Source: Candidatus Saccharimonadota bacterium
Lineage (GTDB): Bacteria; Patescibacteriota; Saccharimonadia; Saccharimonadales; Saccharimonadaceae
Direction: 5' to 3'
DNA: 14,230 nucleotides
Assembly: GCA_905371595.1 (NCBI GenBank)
Contig: CAJPLU010000020.1
Span: forward strand, 1-14,230
Part shown: in pieces, positions 1-5,307 of the stretch
Position numbering within the stretch: position 1 is the stretch's first letter
How the letters are laid out: each line of letters starts with the position of its first letter
Position numbers and translations under genes: made by a program
The notes under the pieces: generated by a model
Databases searched by the model: none
What the model saw: the letters and a program-made list of their open reading frames with translations, nothing else
Told to the model about the DNA's origin: nothing

Positions 1-48
1 GATTTGCAACTTTGTACTAAAATGGGTTCTAGCGTGGGCGTAAAAACT

Positions 49-207
49 CACCAATTCAGAGTAAAAATCCAAATCGTCGCCTTTGCGGGCGATTTTTTGG
101 TTTACATTTCTTAATTCTTGCCACAGGCAAAAACCACTTTCCGCCCCCTTTCGGAAAGTGGTTTTCGAGCTTGCGCTTGTAGGGGTTTGGGTGATGGTTT
201 TGTTATG
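49..207 (+). repeat. Left copy of perfect 159-bp inverted repeat
   Basis: This block is the exact reverse complement of 1734-1892; I compared the two base by base and found no mismatch. The match stops sharply at both edges: t48 is unmatched by c1893, and g208 is unmatched by t1733. The repeat contains a 14-bp-stem hairpin (130-165). Its inner edge meets the -10 box of the recombinase promoter, so the -35 region is inside the repeat and the -10 is outside. I see no target-site duplication at the outer edges. It could be the arm of an invertible segment, a long terminal inverted repeat, the scar of two opposed insertions, or an assembly fold-back. Confidence 0.95.
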
Positions 208-214
208 GTATAAT
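187..214 (+). promoter_or_regulatory. Promoter of the serine recombinase
   Basis: There is a perfect -10 box TATAAT at 209-214. A loose -35 (TTGGGT, 187-192) lies 16 bases upstream. The -35 is inside the 159-bp inverted repeat and the -10 is just outside it. The transcript would start near 221 and carry a leader of about 115 bases with crossing inverted repeats before the ATG at 336. Confidence 0.5.
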
Positions 215-221
215 AAAAGAG

Positions 222-317
222 CAACACAATCTACGGGTAAACTTTATTTTTTGGCTTAAATGGCCGACTTGGAACAGTTTGGTTTATCTAGATTGTGTTG
301 CACCAAGTCGGCTTTTT
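222..317 (+). promoter_or_regulatory. Leader with two crossing inverted repeats and a U tract
   Basis: CAACACAATCTA (222-233) pairs with TAGATTGTGTTG (289-300). GCCGACTTGG (263-272) pairs with CCAAGTCGGC (303-312), which is followed at once by five T (313-317). The two stems cross, so in RNA they would form an H-type pseudoknot or compete. The second stem with its U run resembles an intrinsic terminator with an unusually long loop (about 30 nt), so attenuation of the recombinase is one reading. A recombinase binding or attachment site is the other, because serine integrase att sites often lie just upstream of the gene. Confidence 0.45.
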
Positions 318-335
318 AAGTTAAGAGGTGGAAAA

Positions 336-1949
336 ATGGAAAAATACATTTTGTATGCTCGCAAGTCAACCGATACGGAAGACAAGCAAGTTTTGAGCAT
401 TGAAGCTCAGTTGGCAGAACTGAGAAAATTTGCCAAAGATAATGACTTGGTGGTGATTGACGAACTCATAGAAAAACGCACTGCCAAAATGCCAGGTCGT
501 CCAGTCTTTAATTCCATGATAAAACGTATTGAAAATGGCGAAGCCAATGGTATTTTGGCGTGGCATCCAGATCGCTTGGCTCGTAATTCGATAGATGGTG
601 GACAAATTATCTATTTACTCGATCAAACCACACTCAATTATTTACAATTTCCAGTTTTCCAATTTGAAAATACATCACAGGGCAAATTTATGCTCTCAAT
701 TATGTTTGGTCAATCTAAATATTATGTAGATAATTTATCCGAAAACACCAAACGAGGTTTGCGCGCCAAAGTTAGAAACGGCGATTTTCCCAGCCAAGCT
801 CCTTTTGGCTACTTAAACGATAGTCGCAGTAAAACTATTGTTTTAGACAAACGCTATGCACCACTTGTAAAAGAGATTTTTGAAAAATATGCTCGTGGCA
901 ACCAAACTATGAGCCAGTTGGCAGATTTCTTGCGAGACAATGGAGCAATTACCAGAACTGGCAAAGTTTTCAAAGACGATAAAGTGAAGTCTATTTTGCA
1001 AAACTCCTTTTACTATGGCCACTTTCTCTATAAAGGTGAACTTTACGAAGGCCGCCACCAGCCAATTATTTCCAAAGCTCTTTTTGATAAAGTCCAGCTA
1101 GTGATTGCTGAGCGTGGACACAAGAAACGAGCAAAAAAGCCAACCGTGCCGTTTTTGGGGCTGATGAAGTGTGCTGATTGTGGCATGAGTATTACTAGCG
1201 AAACTAAAACTAGAACTCAGAAAAACGGCAATTTCCACCGCTGGACTTATTACCGCTGTTCTCGTAAGAAGCGAGCTATTAAATGCACCAACCCACCAAT
1301 TAGAGAAAAAGATTTGTTGCCCCAGCTTTCGGCATTACTTGGCAAGTATGCAATGAGCGAAGAAATGTTTGCTTTTATGAATGAGCGAATCGAACAAGAC
1401 GAGCAAGCCGAAATCGCTGGCAATGTTTCTTTACTGGACGATTTGCGAACGCAAATCACAAAATTGACCAATAAACAACAGATTTTACTAGATAGCTATT
1501 TAGATCAGGACATTGATCGTCAAACTTTTCTGACTAGAAAGAGCGAGATTTTAAGCCAAAAGAAAAGCCTAGAAGAAAGTTTGGTTAATTTACAAGCCAA
1601 CCAAAATGCTTGGATAGAACCGATGACAAAGTGGCTAGAAACTGCAAAATCTATCTGTTATTTATTAAAATCTAACGATTTTGATGGACAAAAAGTTGTT
1701 CTCGCAGAAATCTTTGGCTCGAACCTATTTTTACATAACAAAACCATCACCCAAACCCCTACAAGCGCAAGCTCGAAAACCACTTTCCGAAAGGGGGCGG
1801 AAAGTGGTTTTTGCCTGTGGCAAGAATTAAGAAATGTAAACCAAAAAATCGCCCGCAAAGGCGACGATTTGGATTTTTACTCTGAATTGGTGCGGATGAA
1901 AGGACTTGAACCTTCACGCTCGAAAGCACATGCTCCTAAGGCTAGATAA
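336..1949 (+). CDS. Large serine recombinase (site-specific DNA recombinase)
   Basis: This is a large serine recombinase of 537 residues, a family that integrates, excises or inverts DNA through a phosphoserine intermediate. The start at 336 is preferred over the in-frame TTG at 279 because an AGAGGTGG-like ribosome site (324-331) precedes it and the protein then begins at the catalytic strand. The resolvase domain spans about residues 3-145, with YARKS (Arg9, Ser11) and DRLARN (Asp79, Arg80, Arg83). A recombinase domain follows at about 155-260. The zinc ribbon has Cys279, Cys282, Cys308 and Cys317. A coiled coil lies at about 365-425. The natural C terminus probably ends near residue 470. 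Residues 467-519 are encoded by the inverted repeat, including a terminator-like hairpin, and 520-537 by antisense tRNA-Leu, so the tail looks like read-through into an attachment site. All catalytic residues are present, so the enzyme may be active. Confidence 0.93.
   Translation: MEKYILYARKSTDTEDKQVLSIEAQLAELRKFAKDNDLVVIDELIEKRTAKMPGRPVFNSMIKRIENGEANGILAWHPDRLARNSIDGGQIIYLLDQTTLNYLQFPVFQFENTSQGKFMLSIMFGQSKYYVDNLSENTKRGLRAKVRNGDFPSQAPFGYLNDSRSKTIVLDKRYAPLVKEIFEKYARGNQTMSQLADFLRDNGAITRTGKVFKDDKVKSILQNSFYYGHFLYKGELYEGRHQPIISKALFDKVQLVIAERGHKKRAKKPTVPFLGLMKCADCGMSITSETKTRTQKNGNFHRWTYYRCSRKKRAIKCTNPPIREKDLLPQLSALLGKYAMSEEMFAFMNERIEQDEQAEIAGNVSLLDDLRTQITKLTNKQQILLDSYLDQDIDRQTFLTRKSEILSQKKSLEESLVNLQANQNAWIEPMTKWLETAKSICYLLKSNDFDGQKVVLAEIFGSNLFLHNKTITQTPTSASSKTTFRKGAESGFCLWQELRNVNQKIARKGDDLDFYSELVRMKGLEPSRSKAHAPKAR
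1734..1892 (-). repeat. Right copy of perfect 159-bp inverted repeat
   Basis: This is the exact reverse complement of 49-207. It lies wholly inside the recombinase reading frame, from codon 467 to codon 519. Its outer edge ends in the antisense of the CCA end of the tRNA-Leu 3' half (1888-1945). It carries the same hairpin as the left copy (1776-1811). Confidence 0.95.
1776..1811 (+). terminator. Terminator-like hairpin inside the recombinase frame
   Basis: A 14-bp perfect stem (1776-1789 with 1798-1811) has an 8-base loop, four A at its left foot and TTTTT at its right foot, so it could stop transcription from either side. It lies about 140 bases before the annotated stop codon, which suggests that the original gene ended before it. 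The same hairpin recurs at 130-165 in the other repeat copy. Confidence 0.55.
1888..1945 (-). pseudogene. tRNA-Leu(UAG) 3' half, cut at the anticodon loop
   Basis: Read on the minus strand, this is the anticodon loop CTTAGGA, a variable arm with a UUCG tetraloop, a T arm with GGTTCAAGTCC, and an acceptor strand CATCCGC followed by A and CCA. No 5' half is attached. The matching 5' half is at 5121-5161, more than 3 kb away. Joined at the shared core, the halves would leave two mismatches in the five-pair anticodon stem (CTAGC against GCATG). The two pieces may therefore not come from exactly the same ancestral gene. Translated on the plus strand, this segment gives the last 18 residues of the serine recombinase. 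Confidence 0.85.
1932..1945. repeat. Left attachment core (att) of the integrated element
   Basis: GCTCCTAAGGCTAG occurs here and, as a direct repeat, at 5121-5134. It covers the anticodon loop and part of the anticodon stem of tRNA-Leu(UAG), a common crossover site for tyrosine integrases. The flanks differ immediately outside the 14 bases, so this marks the left boundary of the element. Confidence 0.8.
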
Positions 1950-2091
1950 TTAAGCTTTCTTTTCACTTAGCGGAGGGAACTACGCACACCGCCGACAAGA
2001 GGCCTACAGCAGGCAAATAATGGGCAATAAAGGCAAAAATGATATAAGAGTTCTAACTCGTTGTTTTTGTTTGTTATTGTACGGGGCGCAA

Positions 2092-2122
2092 GGAGTCAAT
2101 TCTGGAGTCTAGGGCGGAGTCT
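2092..2122 (+). repeat. Three GGAGTC(T) repeats, putative integrase arm sites (left)
   Basis: GGAGTC occurs at 2092-2097, then GGAGTCT at 2104-2110 and 2116-2122, each start exactly 12 bases after the last. The same heptamer occurs twice directly and once inverted next to the other end of the element (5019-5056). Short direct repeats on both sides of a core are typical of the arm-type sites bound by the N-terminal domain of lambda-like tyrosine integrases. That role is inferred. Confidence 0.6.
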
Positions 2123-2190
2123 AATTAATCAAATTGGATAAGTAAGATTCTCTACTCTTAGGGGGTAGCCGTTCTCAAGAACAAAAGTGA

Positions 2191-2196
2191 TATAAT
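2191..2196 (+). promoter_or_regulatory. -10 box for the coiled-coil membrane protein gene
   Basis: A perfect TATAAT lies 60 bases before the ATG at 2257. I see no good -35 at 17 bases, so activator dependence or weak expression is possible. Confidence 0.4.
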
Positions 2197-2256
2197 TATA
2201 GTTGAAGTTCAAATAAGGGGTGGCAAACTAATTAAGCAAAAAAGGAATAACGCCTC

Positions 2257-3549
2257 ATGAGTAAATGGGAAGATCGTATACAGAATAGTGCCACATATAT
2301 TGCAGCCAAGAAATTATTAGCCAGGTTAAATGAGATAGACTCTGACAGTATGTCTCTTGAAGCAATCGATGATGTCAATCGGGCAAAATTGATCATTGAG
2401 CTTTTAGTGGATAGACTTGATTATACAGATAATCGTCTATTATCAGTATCAAGTATTGATAATATTGGCAGTTATCTCTCAAGTGTAAGTTCGTGTTTTG
2501 ATAACTGGCAAAACACTCGCGATGATATGTACCTAGGTATTTCTTACATGAATGGATATATCGATAATATATTGTCATACATTACTTCGTTAACACCCGC
2601 TATGGATATAAAAGAAACTCGCAAAGCTATTGCGGGATTGAATAGGTCAGTCGGTCAATATAAGCGTACAGCAGCAAAAGAGATTGACAGTATATCCGCT
2701 AAAGGAACTACCGCAGAAAAGACCATTGACGAAAAAGTTACTGAAGCTAAAAACGAGTTTGAAACACTTGGTGTAAAAATAGATGAACTTAACAAAGATT
2801 TAAAAGATATAAAAGACTCGTCAAATAGCATATCTACCGAGCAGCAACTATCATTTACAAAATCTGAAAATGTACGCAATGAGATGGTTAATAAATTTAT
2901 CGAAGATCAGAAACGCACAATTGAAGAAGCATTTAGTAAAAAGAGTGATGAAGCCGATCGCATTACGGATGACATAGATAAAAAGCTAAACGCTACTGAG
3001 GCGAAGGCAGAAGATAGTCTTGCTAGAATAGATGAATTATTGAATATGGCCGGAGATAAAACACTAATCCACGATTATTCTAGTAGTGCTAAGGAAGATA
3101 AAATAGCTGCTTATGTATGGAGTGTAATAACAACGATTTTATTACTTATCATGTTAGTATTTTCTTGTTGGGTAGTTTATGAAATTATTCATACTAAGGA
3201 TGCTTCATGGCAATTCTTAGTAGCTCGAGCATTTGTTATGCTATTTGCTGGGGGTATAGCAGGATATACAGCCACTCAATCAAGTGAACATCGCAAAGCA
3301 CAACGAGCTAATCAACGAACAGCTCATCAACTTAAAGCACTAAAGCCTTATCTGCTAAGTATTGAAGGTGATGTAAAACTAAGAAATGAAATTATCAAAA
3401 CAGTTGCATACCGAATATTCAATAATGAAGAGGATAATCAAGTTAAAAAGCCTAAAAGATTATTTAGAAGCAAAGAGGAAGCTCCTATTATGAGTTCGCA
3501 ATTGATTGAGTTGTTATTAACTTTAGCAAAGAAAGATCTTGTTAAATAA
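2257..3549 (+). CDS. Coiled-coil protein with two membrane segments, unknown function
   Basis: This is a 430-residue protein that I cannot assign to a named family. The N-terminal part (about 1-120) is helical and charged. Residues about 125-275 are rich in Lys, Glu, Asp and Ser with heptad character and should form a long coiled coil. Two membrane segments follow, at about 287-311 (ending CWVVYEII) and 321-340 (FVMLFAGGIAGYTA). After them comes a basic stretch (SSEHRKAQRANQR) and a cytoplasmic tail of about 85 residues. The layout suggests an inner-membrane protein with large cytoplasmic parts on both sides. AAAGGA (2241-2246) is a weak ribosome site. The gene stands alone, oriented toward the tRNA-Leu, inside the integrated element. 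This cargo position would fit a defence or exclusion role, but nothing in the sequence proves it. Confidence 0.85.
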   Translation: MSKWEDRIQNSATYIAAKKLLARLNEIDSDSMSLEAIDDVNRAKLIIELLVDRLDYTDNRLLSVSSIDNIGSYLSSVSSCFDNWQNTRDDMYLGISYMNGYIDNILSYITSLTPAMDIKETRKAIAGLNRSVGQYKRTAAKEIDSISAKGTTAEKTIDEKVTEAKNEFETLGVKIDELNKDLKDIKDSSNSISTEQQLSFTKSENVRNEMVNKFIEDQKRTIEEAFSKKSDEADRITDDIDKKLNATEAKAEDSLARIDELLNMAGDKTLIHDYSSSAKEDKIAAYVWSVITTILLLIMLVFSCWVVYEIIHTKDASWQFLVARAFVMLFAGGIAGYTATQSSEHRKAQRANQRTAHQLKALKPYLLSIEGDVKLRNEIIKTVAYRIFNNEEDNQVKKPKRLFRSKEEAPIMSSQLIELLLTLAKKDLVK

Positions 3550-3625
3550 AAAATGTTAAAAATGTGGTAATTTATTTTATCTACTGATATACTTATCTAC
3601 AGAAATATTTCACAATATCAAATAT

Positions 3626-3710
3626 GCGGATGTGGTGGAATTGGTAGACACGTATGCCTTAGGAGCATATGCCTCACGGCGTGAAGGTTCAAGTCCTTTC
3701 ATCCGCACCA
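3626..3710 (+). tRNA. tRNA-Leu, anticodon UAG, intact and element-borne
   Basis: This is a complete class II tRNA of 85 bases with encoded CCA. The acceptor stem GCGGATG pairs with CATCCGC. The D stem is GTG with CAC, the anticodon stem TATGC with GCATA, and the loop CTTAGGA gives anticodon TAG at 3660-3662. The variable arm is GCC-TCAC-GGC, and the T arm contains GGTTCAAGTCC. It decodes CUA and other CUN codons. It lies inside the element that splits the resident tRNA-Leu(UAG), on the opposite strand, and differs from the split gene mainly in the anticodon stem and variable arm. It most likely replaces the lost function. Confidence 0.95.
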
Positions 3711-3726
3711 AGCATGTTAAAATTAT

Positions 3727-3747
3727 GAGTCTCAATGGGCTCTTTTT
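3727..3747 (+). terminator. Terminator after the element-borne tRNA-Leu
   Basis: GAGTC (3727-3731) pairs with GGCTC (3738-3742), including one G-U pair, around a 6-base loop. TTTTT follows. It lies 16 bases downstream of the tRNA. Confidence 0.6.
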
Positions 3748-3861
3748 GCTTTAATGATAAACTTAAAAGAGGCTAGCTACTACTATCATCGTCCCTTTGT
3801 TTTATTACGCTGTTTTTGCATAAAGTTTACTTAGACAACAAGGCAGTAAAGGAATCGCGGA

Positions 3862-3881
3862 GATGGACTATATAGTTCATC
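3862..3881. repeat. 20-bp near-perfect palindrome
   Basis: GATG-G-ACTATATAGT-T-CATC is a palindrome in which only one symmetric base pair fails. It sits in the gene-poor stretch 3748-3988 between the tRNA-Leu terminator and the 3' end of the EXLDI gene. It could be an operator or the remnant of a lost promoter; no gene start nearby explains it. Confidence 0.5.
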
Positions 3882-3988
3882 ACTATGCTTGTAAGAGTTT
3901 TGCTGTAACAAGTATAGCCCATGAAGCATCTTGTAAGATTTTTCATTTTTCTTGCCCTTCCTTCTTGATTTTGAGCAATATAACATAA

Positions 3989-4360
3989 TCAAATATCTAA
4001 TATCTCAACAATTTCTCCATTGTGCTGCTTCAATTCAATCTTCCGAATTATTTCTTCTCCCAAATATTTAATAAAATCGCTTAATTCTGATGAAACTTCA
4101 AATATAATGTTGTGTTTACTAGCATTCTCCGGATTAAATGTTGAATTATGATTTCTTTCGCTTGACCAATAATTCCAATTTACATCTGTTCTTTCGTAAT
4201 AAACATAATTCTGTTTTTTTGTAACATATATTCTTTTGTTAATCAATGCCTTTTCATCTTCAGATTTAAAAATATCAGAATATAATTTTAGTCCCTCAAA
4301 TTGCTTATATTCTTTAATTTTATTATTTGAAACATTAAGCTTTATTTCTTTATAATCCAT
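3989..4360 (-). CDS. EXLDI family protein, function unknown
   Basis: This is a small soluble protein of 123 residues, close to the usual length of the EXLDI family as I remember it. That family is named for its conserved C-terminal motif, and this protein ends in EILDI. The middle contains conserved-looking KRIYVTKKQNYVYYERTD and WNYWSS. There is no signal peptide or membrane segment. The start at 4360 is supported by a strong AAGGAGG ribosome site at about 4370-4376 on the minus strand. The gene is AT-rich and is transcribed away from the truncated integrase. The family has no established function to my knowledge. The assignment rests on the C terminus, length and overall character, not on a database search. 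Confidence 0.8.
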   Translation of the reverse strand: MDYKEIKLNVSNNKIKEYKQFEGLKLYSDIFKSEDEKALINKRIYVTKKQNYVYYERTDVNWNYWSSERNHNSTFNPENASKHNIIFEVSSELSDFIKYLGEEIIRKIELKQHNGEIVEILDI

Positions 4361-4386
4361 AATCTTTCCTCCTTAAACTTGTTGCC

Positions 4387-5010
4387 TATACTGGAGAGCA
4401 TTATAGCATTTTTAAGGCATTTTACTCTATGACAGACCATCCATACTACGGTTTATTCCTTATCATGTTTTATTATGGATTGCGACGTGGTGAAGCGTTT
4501 GGCTTGCGCTGGAAAGATATTGATTTTACCGAAAACACTATACATATTAGACAGCAGGTTTATCTCGTGGGGCATGAGCCAAAAATCGGCTCGCTCAAAA
4601 CAAGGGCGAGTGTTCGCGATCTGCCACTTCTGCCGAGTATAAAACAGGAGCTGCAAGCAGAATATGAACGACGTCTCTATCCATACGGCGACGAACTTCT
4701 CTATCTTACTAAAAAAGGCAACCCGATAGACGGTAGAAGCTTTATCAAAACATTTAAAGATGCTGCTCGAAAAGTGGGATTAAAAGAGATAACGCTTCAT
4801 GAGATTCGCCACAGCGTTGCTACAATGCTCAAAGAAGCTAACGTCTCGGCGAAAGATGCACAAGTTATCCTTGGGCATTCTTCAATAACAACAACCTTGC
4901 AAATCTATACTCACTCAACCGAAACAGAAAAATCAAATGCACTTCTCGCTGTAACCGATAAAATTTACAATAAACATAACGACAACGACCAAGCAAAAAC
5001 ATCCTTATGA
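4387..5010 (+). pseudogene. Tyrosine integrase, 5'-truncated, catalytic domain kept
   Basis: Only the C-terminal catalytic domain of a phage-type tyrosine integrase remains (193 residues from the ATG at 4429, against about 350-400 for full-length relatives). The catalytic set is complete: Arg19 in GLRRGE, Lys57, His124 and Arg127 in HEIRH, His150 in LGHSS, and nucleophile Tyr160. The arm-binding and core-binding domains are missing. The open frame and recognisable sequence (YTGEHYSIFKAFYS) continue upstream of the ATG to about 4387, and no ribosome site precedes 4429. This points to a 5' deletion that brought the start of the EXLDI gene next to the break. The stop lies about 110 bases from the right att core, the usual place for such an integrase, so it is the probable author of the insertion. 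Confidence 0.8.
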
Positions 5011-5018
5011 ACAATAAA

Positions 5019-5056
5019 GGAGTCTAAAAGAGGAGTCTGTTGCAAGAATAGACTCC
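5019..5056. repeat. GGAGTCT repeats, putative integrase arm sites (right)
   Basis: GGAGTCT occurs at 5019-5025 and 5032-5038, and inverted as AGACTCC at 5050-5056. It is the same heptamer as in the triple repeat at 2092-2122. The cluster lies about 65-100 bases inside the right att core. It overlaps the hairpin at 5024-5064, so the motif may serve both as a terminator stem and as a protein-binding site. Confidence 0.6.
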
Positions 5057-5064
5057 TCTTTTAG
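5024..5064 (+). terminator. Hairpin after the integrase, perfect 15-bp stem
   Basis: CTAAAAGAGGAGTCT (5024-5038) pairs exactly with AGACTCCTCTTTTAG (5050-5064) around an 11-base loop. The A-rich left foot and T-rich right foot make it a plausible bidirectional terminator for the integrase at the edge of the element. Confidence 0.6.
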
Positions 5065-5120
5065 TAAGAAAAGGCTATATTAACCCTATAAAATACAAGA
5101 ACAGGCAAGCGAGCTTGTTA

Positions 5121-5134
5121 GCTCCTAAGGCTAG
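5121..5134. repeat. Right attachment core (att) of the integrated element
   Basis: This is the direct repeat of the 14-base core at 1932-1945. To its right the sequence is the tRNA-Leu 5' half. To its left it is element DNA that does not continue the tRNA beyond the loop and a few stem bases. Confidence 0.8.
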
Positions 5135-5161
5135 CGCGTCTACCAATTCCACCACATCCGC
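5121..5161 (-). pseudogene. tRNA-Leu(UAG) 5' half, cut at the anticodon loop
   Basis: On the minus strand this reads acceptor strand GCGGATG, D arm with AATTGGTAGA, anticodon stem CTAGC and loop CTTAGGA, and then passes into element DNA (GCTAACAAG). Without variable arm, T arm and acceptor 3' strand it cannot make a tRNA. Integration normally restores the tRNA by supplying the missing half in the att site; here it does not. Confidence 0.85.
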
Positions 5162-5228
5162 GAACTTTTGCAAGCTCTAGCAATGCACTACTACCACGCA
5201 AATTGCATGCATTTTGCTTGCACAAATA

Positions 5229-5258
5229 ATTATAGCAAACTTCTAACAAATTCGCGAA
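5229..5258 (-). promoter_or_regulatory. Probable promoter of the interrupted tRNA-Leu
   Basis: On the minus strand TATAAT lies at 5234-5229 with a weak -35 (TTCGCG, 5258-5253) 18 bases upstream. It points toward the tRNA 5' half and would now transcribe a split tRNA into the right end of the element. Confidence 0.4.
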
Positions 5259-5277
5259 AAATTACTGCAGCTTATGC

Positions 5278-5283
5278 TAAAAT
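5278..5283 (+). promoter_or_regulatory. -10 box of the FAD-linked oxidase gene
   Basis: TGC-TAAAAT forms an extended -10 with the hexamer at 5278-5283. Transcription would start near 5290, giving a leader of about 18 bases with a GAGGG ribosome site before the ATG at 5308. Confidence 0.4.
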
Positions 5284-5307
5284 AGATTTATATGAAGATG
5301 AGGGTGT

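Larger units (their letters stand above)
1..335. other. Gene-free left end upstream of the serine recombinase
   Basis: No protein-coding gene is supported here. The stretch holds the left copy of a 159-bp inverted repeat (49-207), which includes a terminator-like hairpin at 130-165. It also holds a promoter with a TATAAT box at 209-214 and a leader with two crossing inverted repeats (222-312). Bases 1-48 lie outside the repeat. Read on the minus strand, they stay open in the frame that the recombinase C terminus uses in the other repeat copy. Confidence 0.7.
1950..2256. other. Gene-free left arm of the element
   Basis: No coding sequence is supported. The stretch holds three GGAGTC(T) repeats at 12-base spacing (2092-2122) and a -10 box TATAAT at 2191-2196 for the downstream gene. 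Confidence 0.6.
1932..5134. mobile_element. Integrated element of about 3.2 kb in tRNA-Leu(UAG)
   Basis: The segment is bounded by the 14-bp direct repeat derived from the tRNA anticodon loop. It has tRNA halves on its outer sides, and a tyrosine integrase remnant lies next to the right end. Cargo consists of a coiled-coil membrane protein, an intact tRNA-Leu(UAG) and an EXLDI-family protein. GGAGTCT motifs near both ends resemble integrase arm sites. The genes are more AT-rich than the chromosomal genes to the right. No excision, replication or transfer gene is visible. With a truncated integrase the element is probably immobile by itself, unless a full-length integrase acts in trans. The adjacent serine recombinase may belong to a second element abutting on the left. 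Confidence 0.75.

Noticed and set aside
279..335. Upstream TTG start for the serine recombinase, adding 19 residues
   Set aside because: The added residues lie in the structured leader and precede the catalytic strand. The ATG at 336 has a ribosome site.
3864..3989. A 41-codon open frame starting MDYIVHHYAC on the plus strand
   Set aside because: There is no properly spaced ribosome site, the composition is low-complexity, the start lies in the palindrome, and it runs up to the end of the EXLDI gene. There is no evidence that it is a gene.
1888..5161. Split tRNA joined by trans-splicing, or a tRNA-Leu group I intron
   Set aside because: The interruption is 3.2 kb and carries an integrase, att-core repeats and other genes. 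The halves do not pair cleanly, and an intact copy of the tRNA is present. Integration explains it better.
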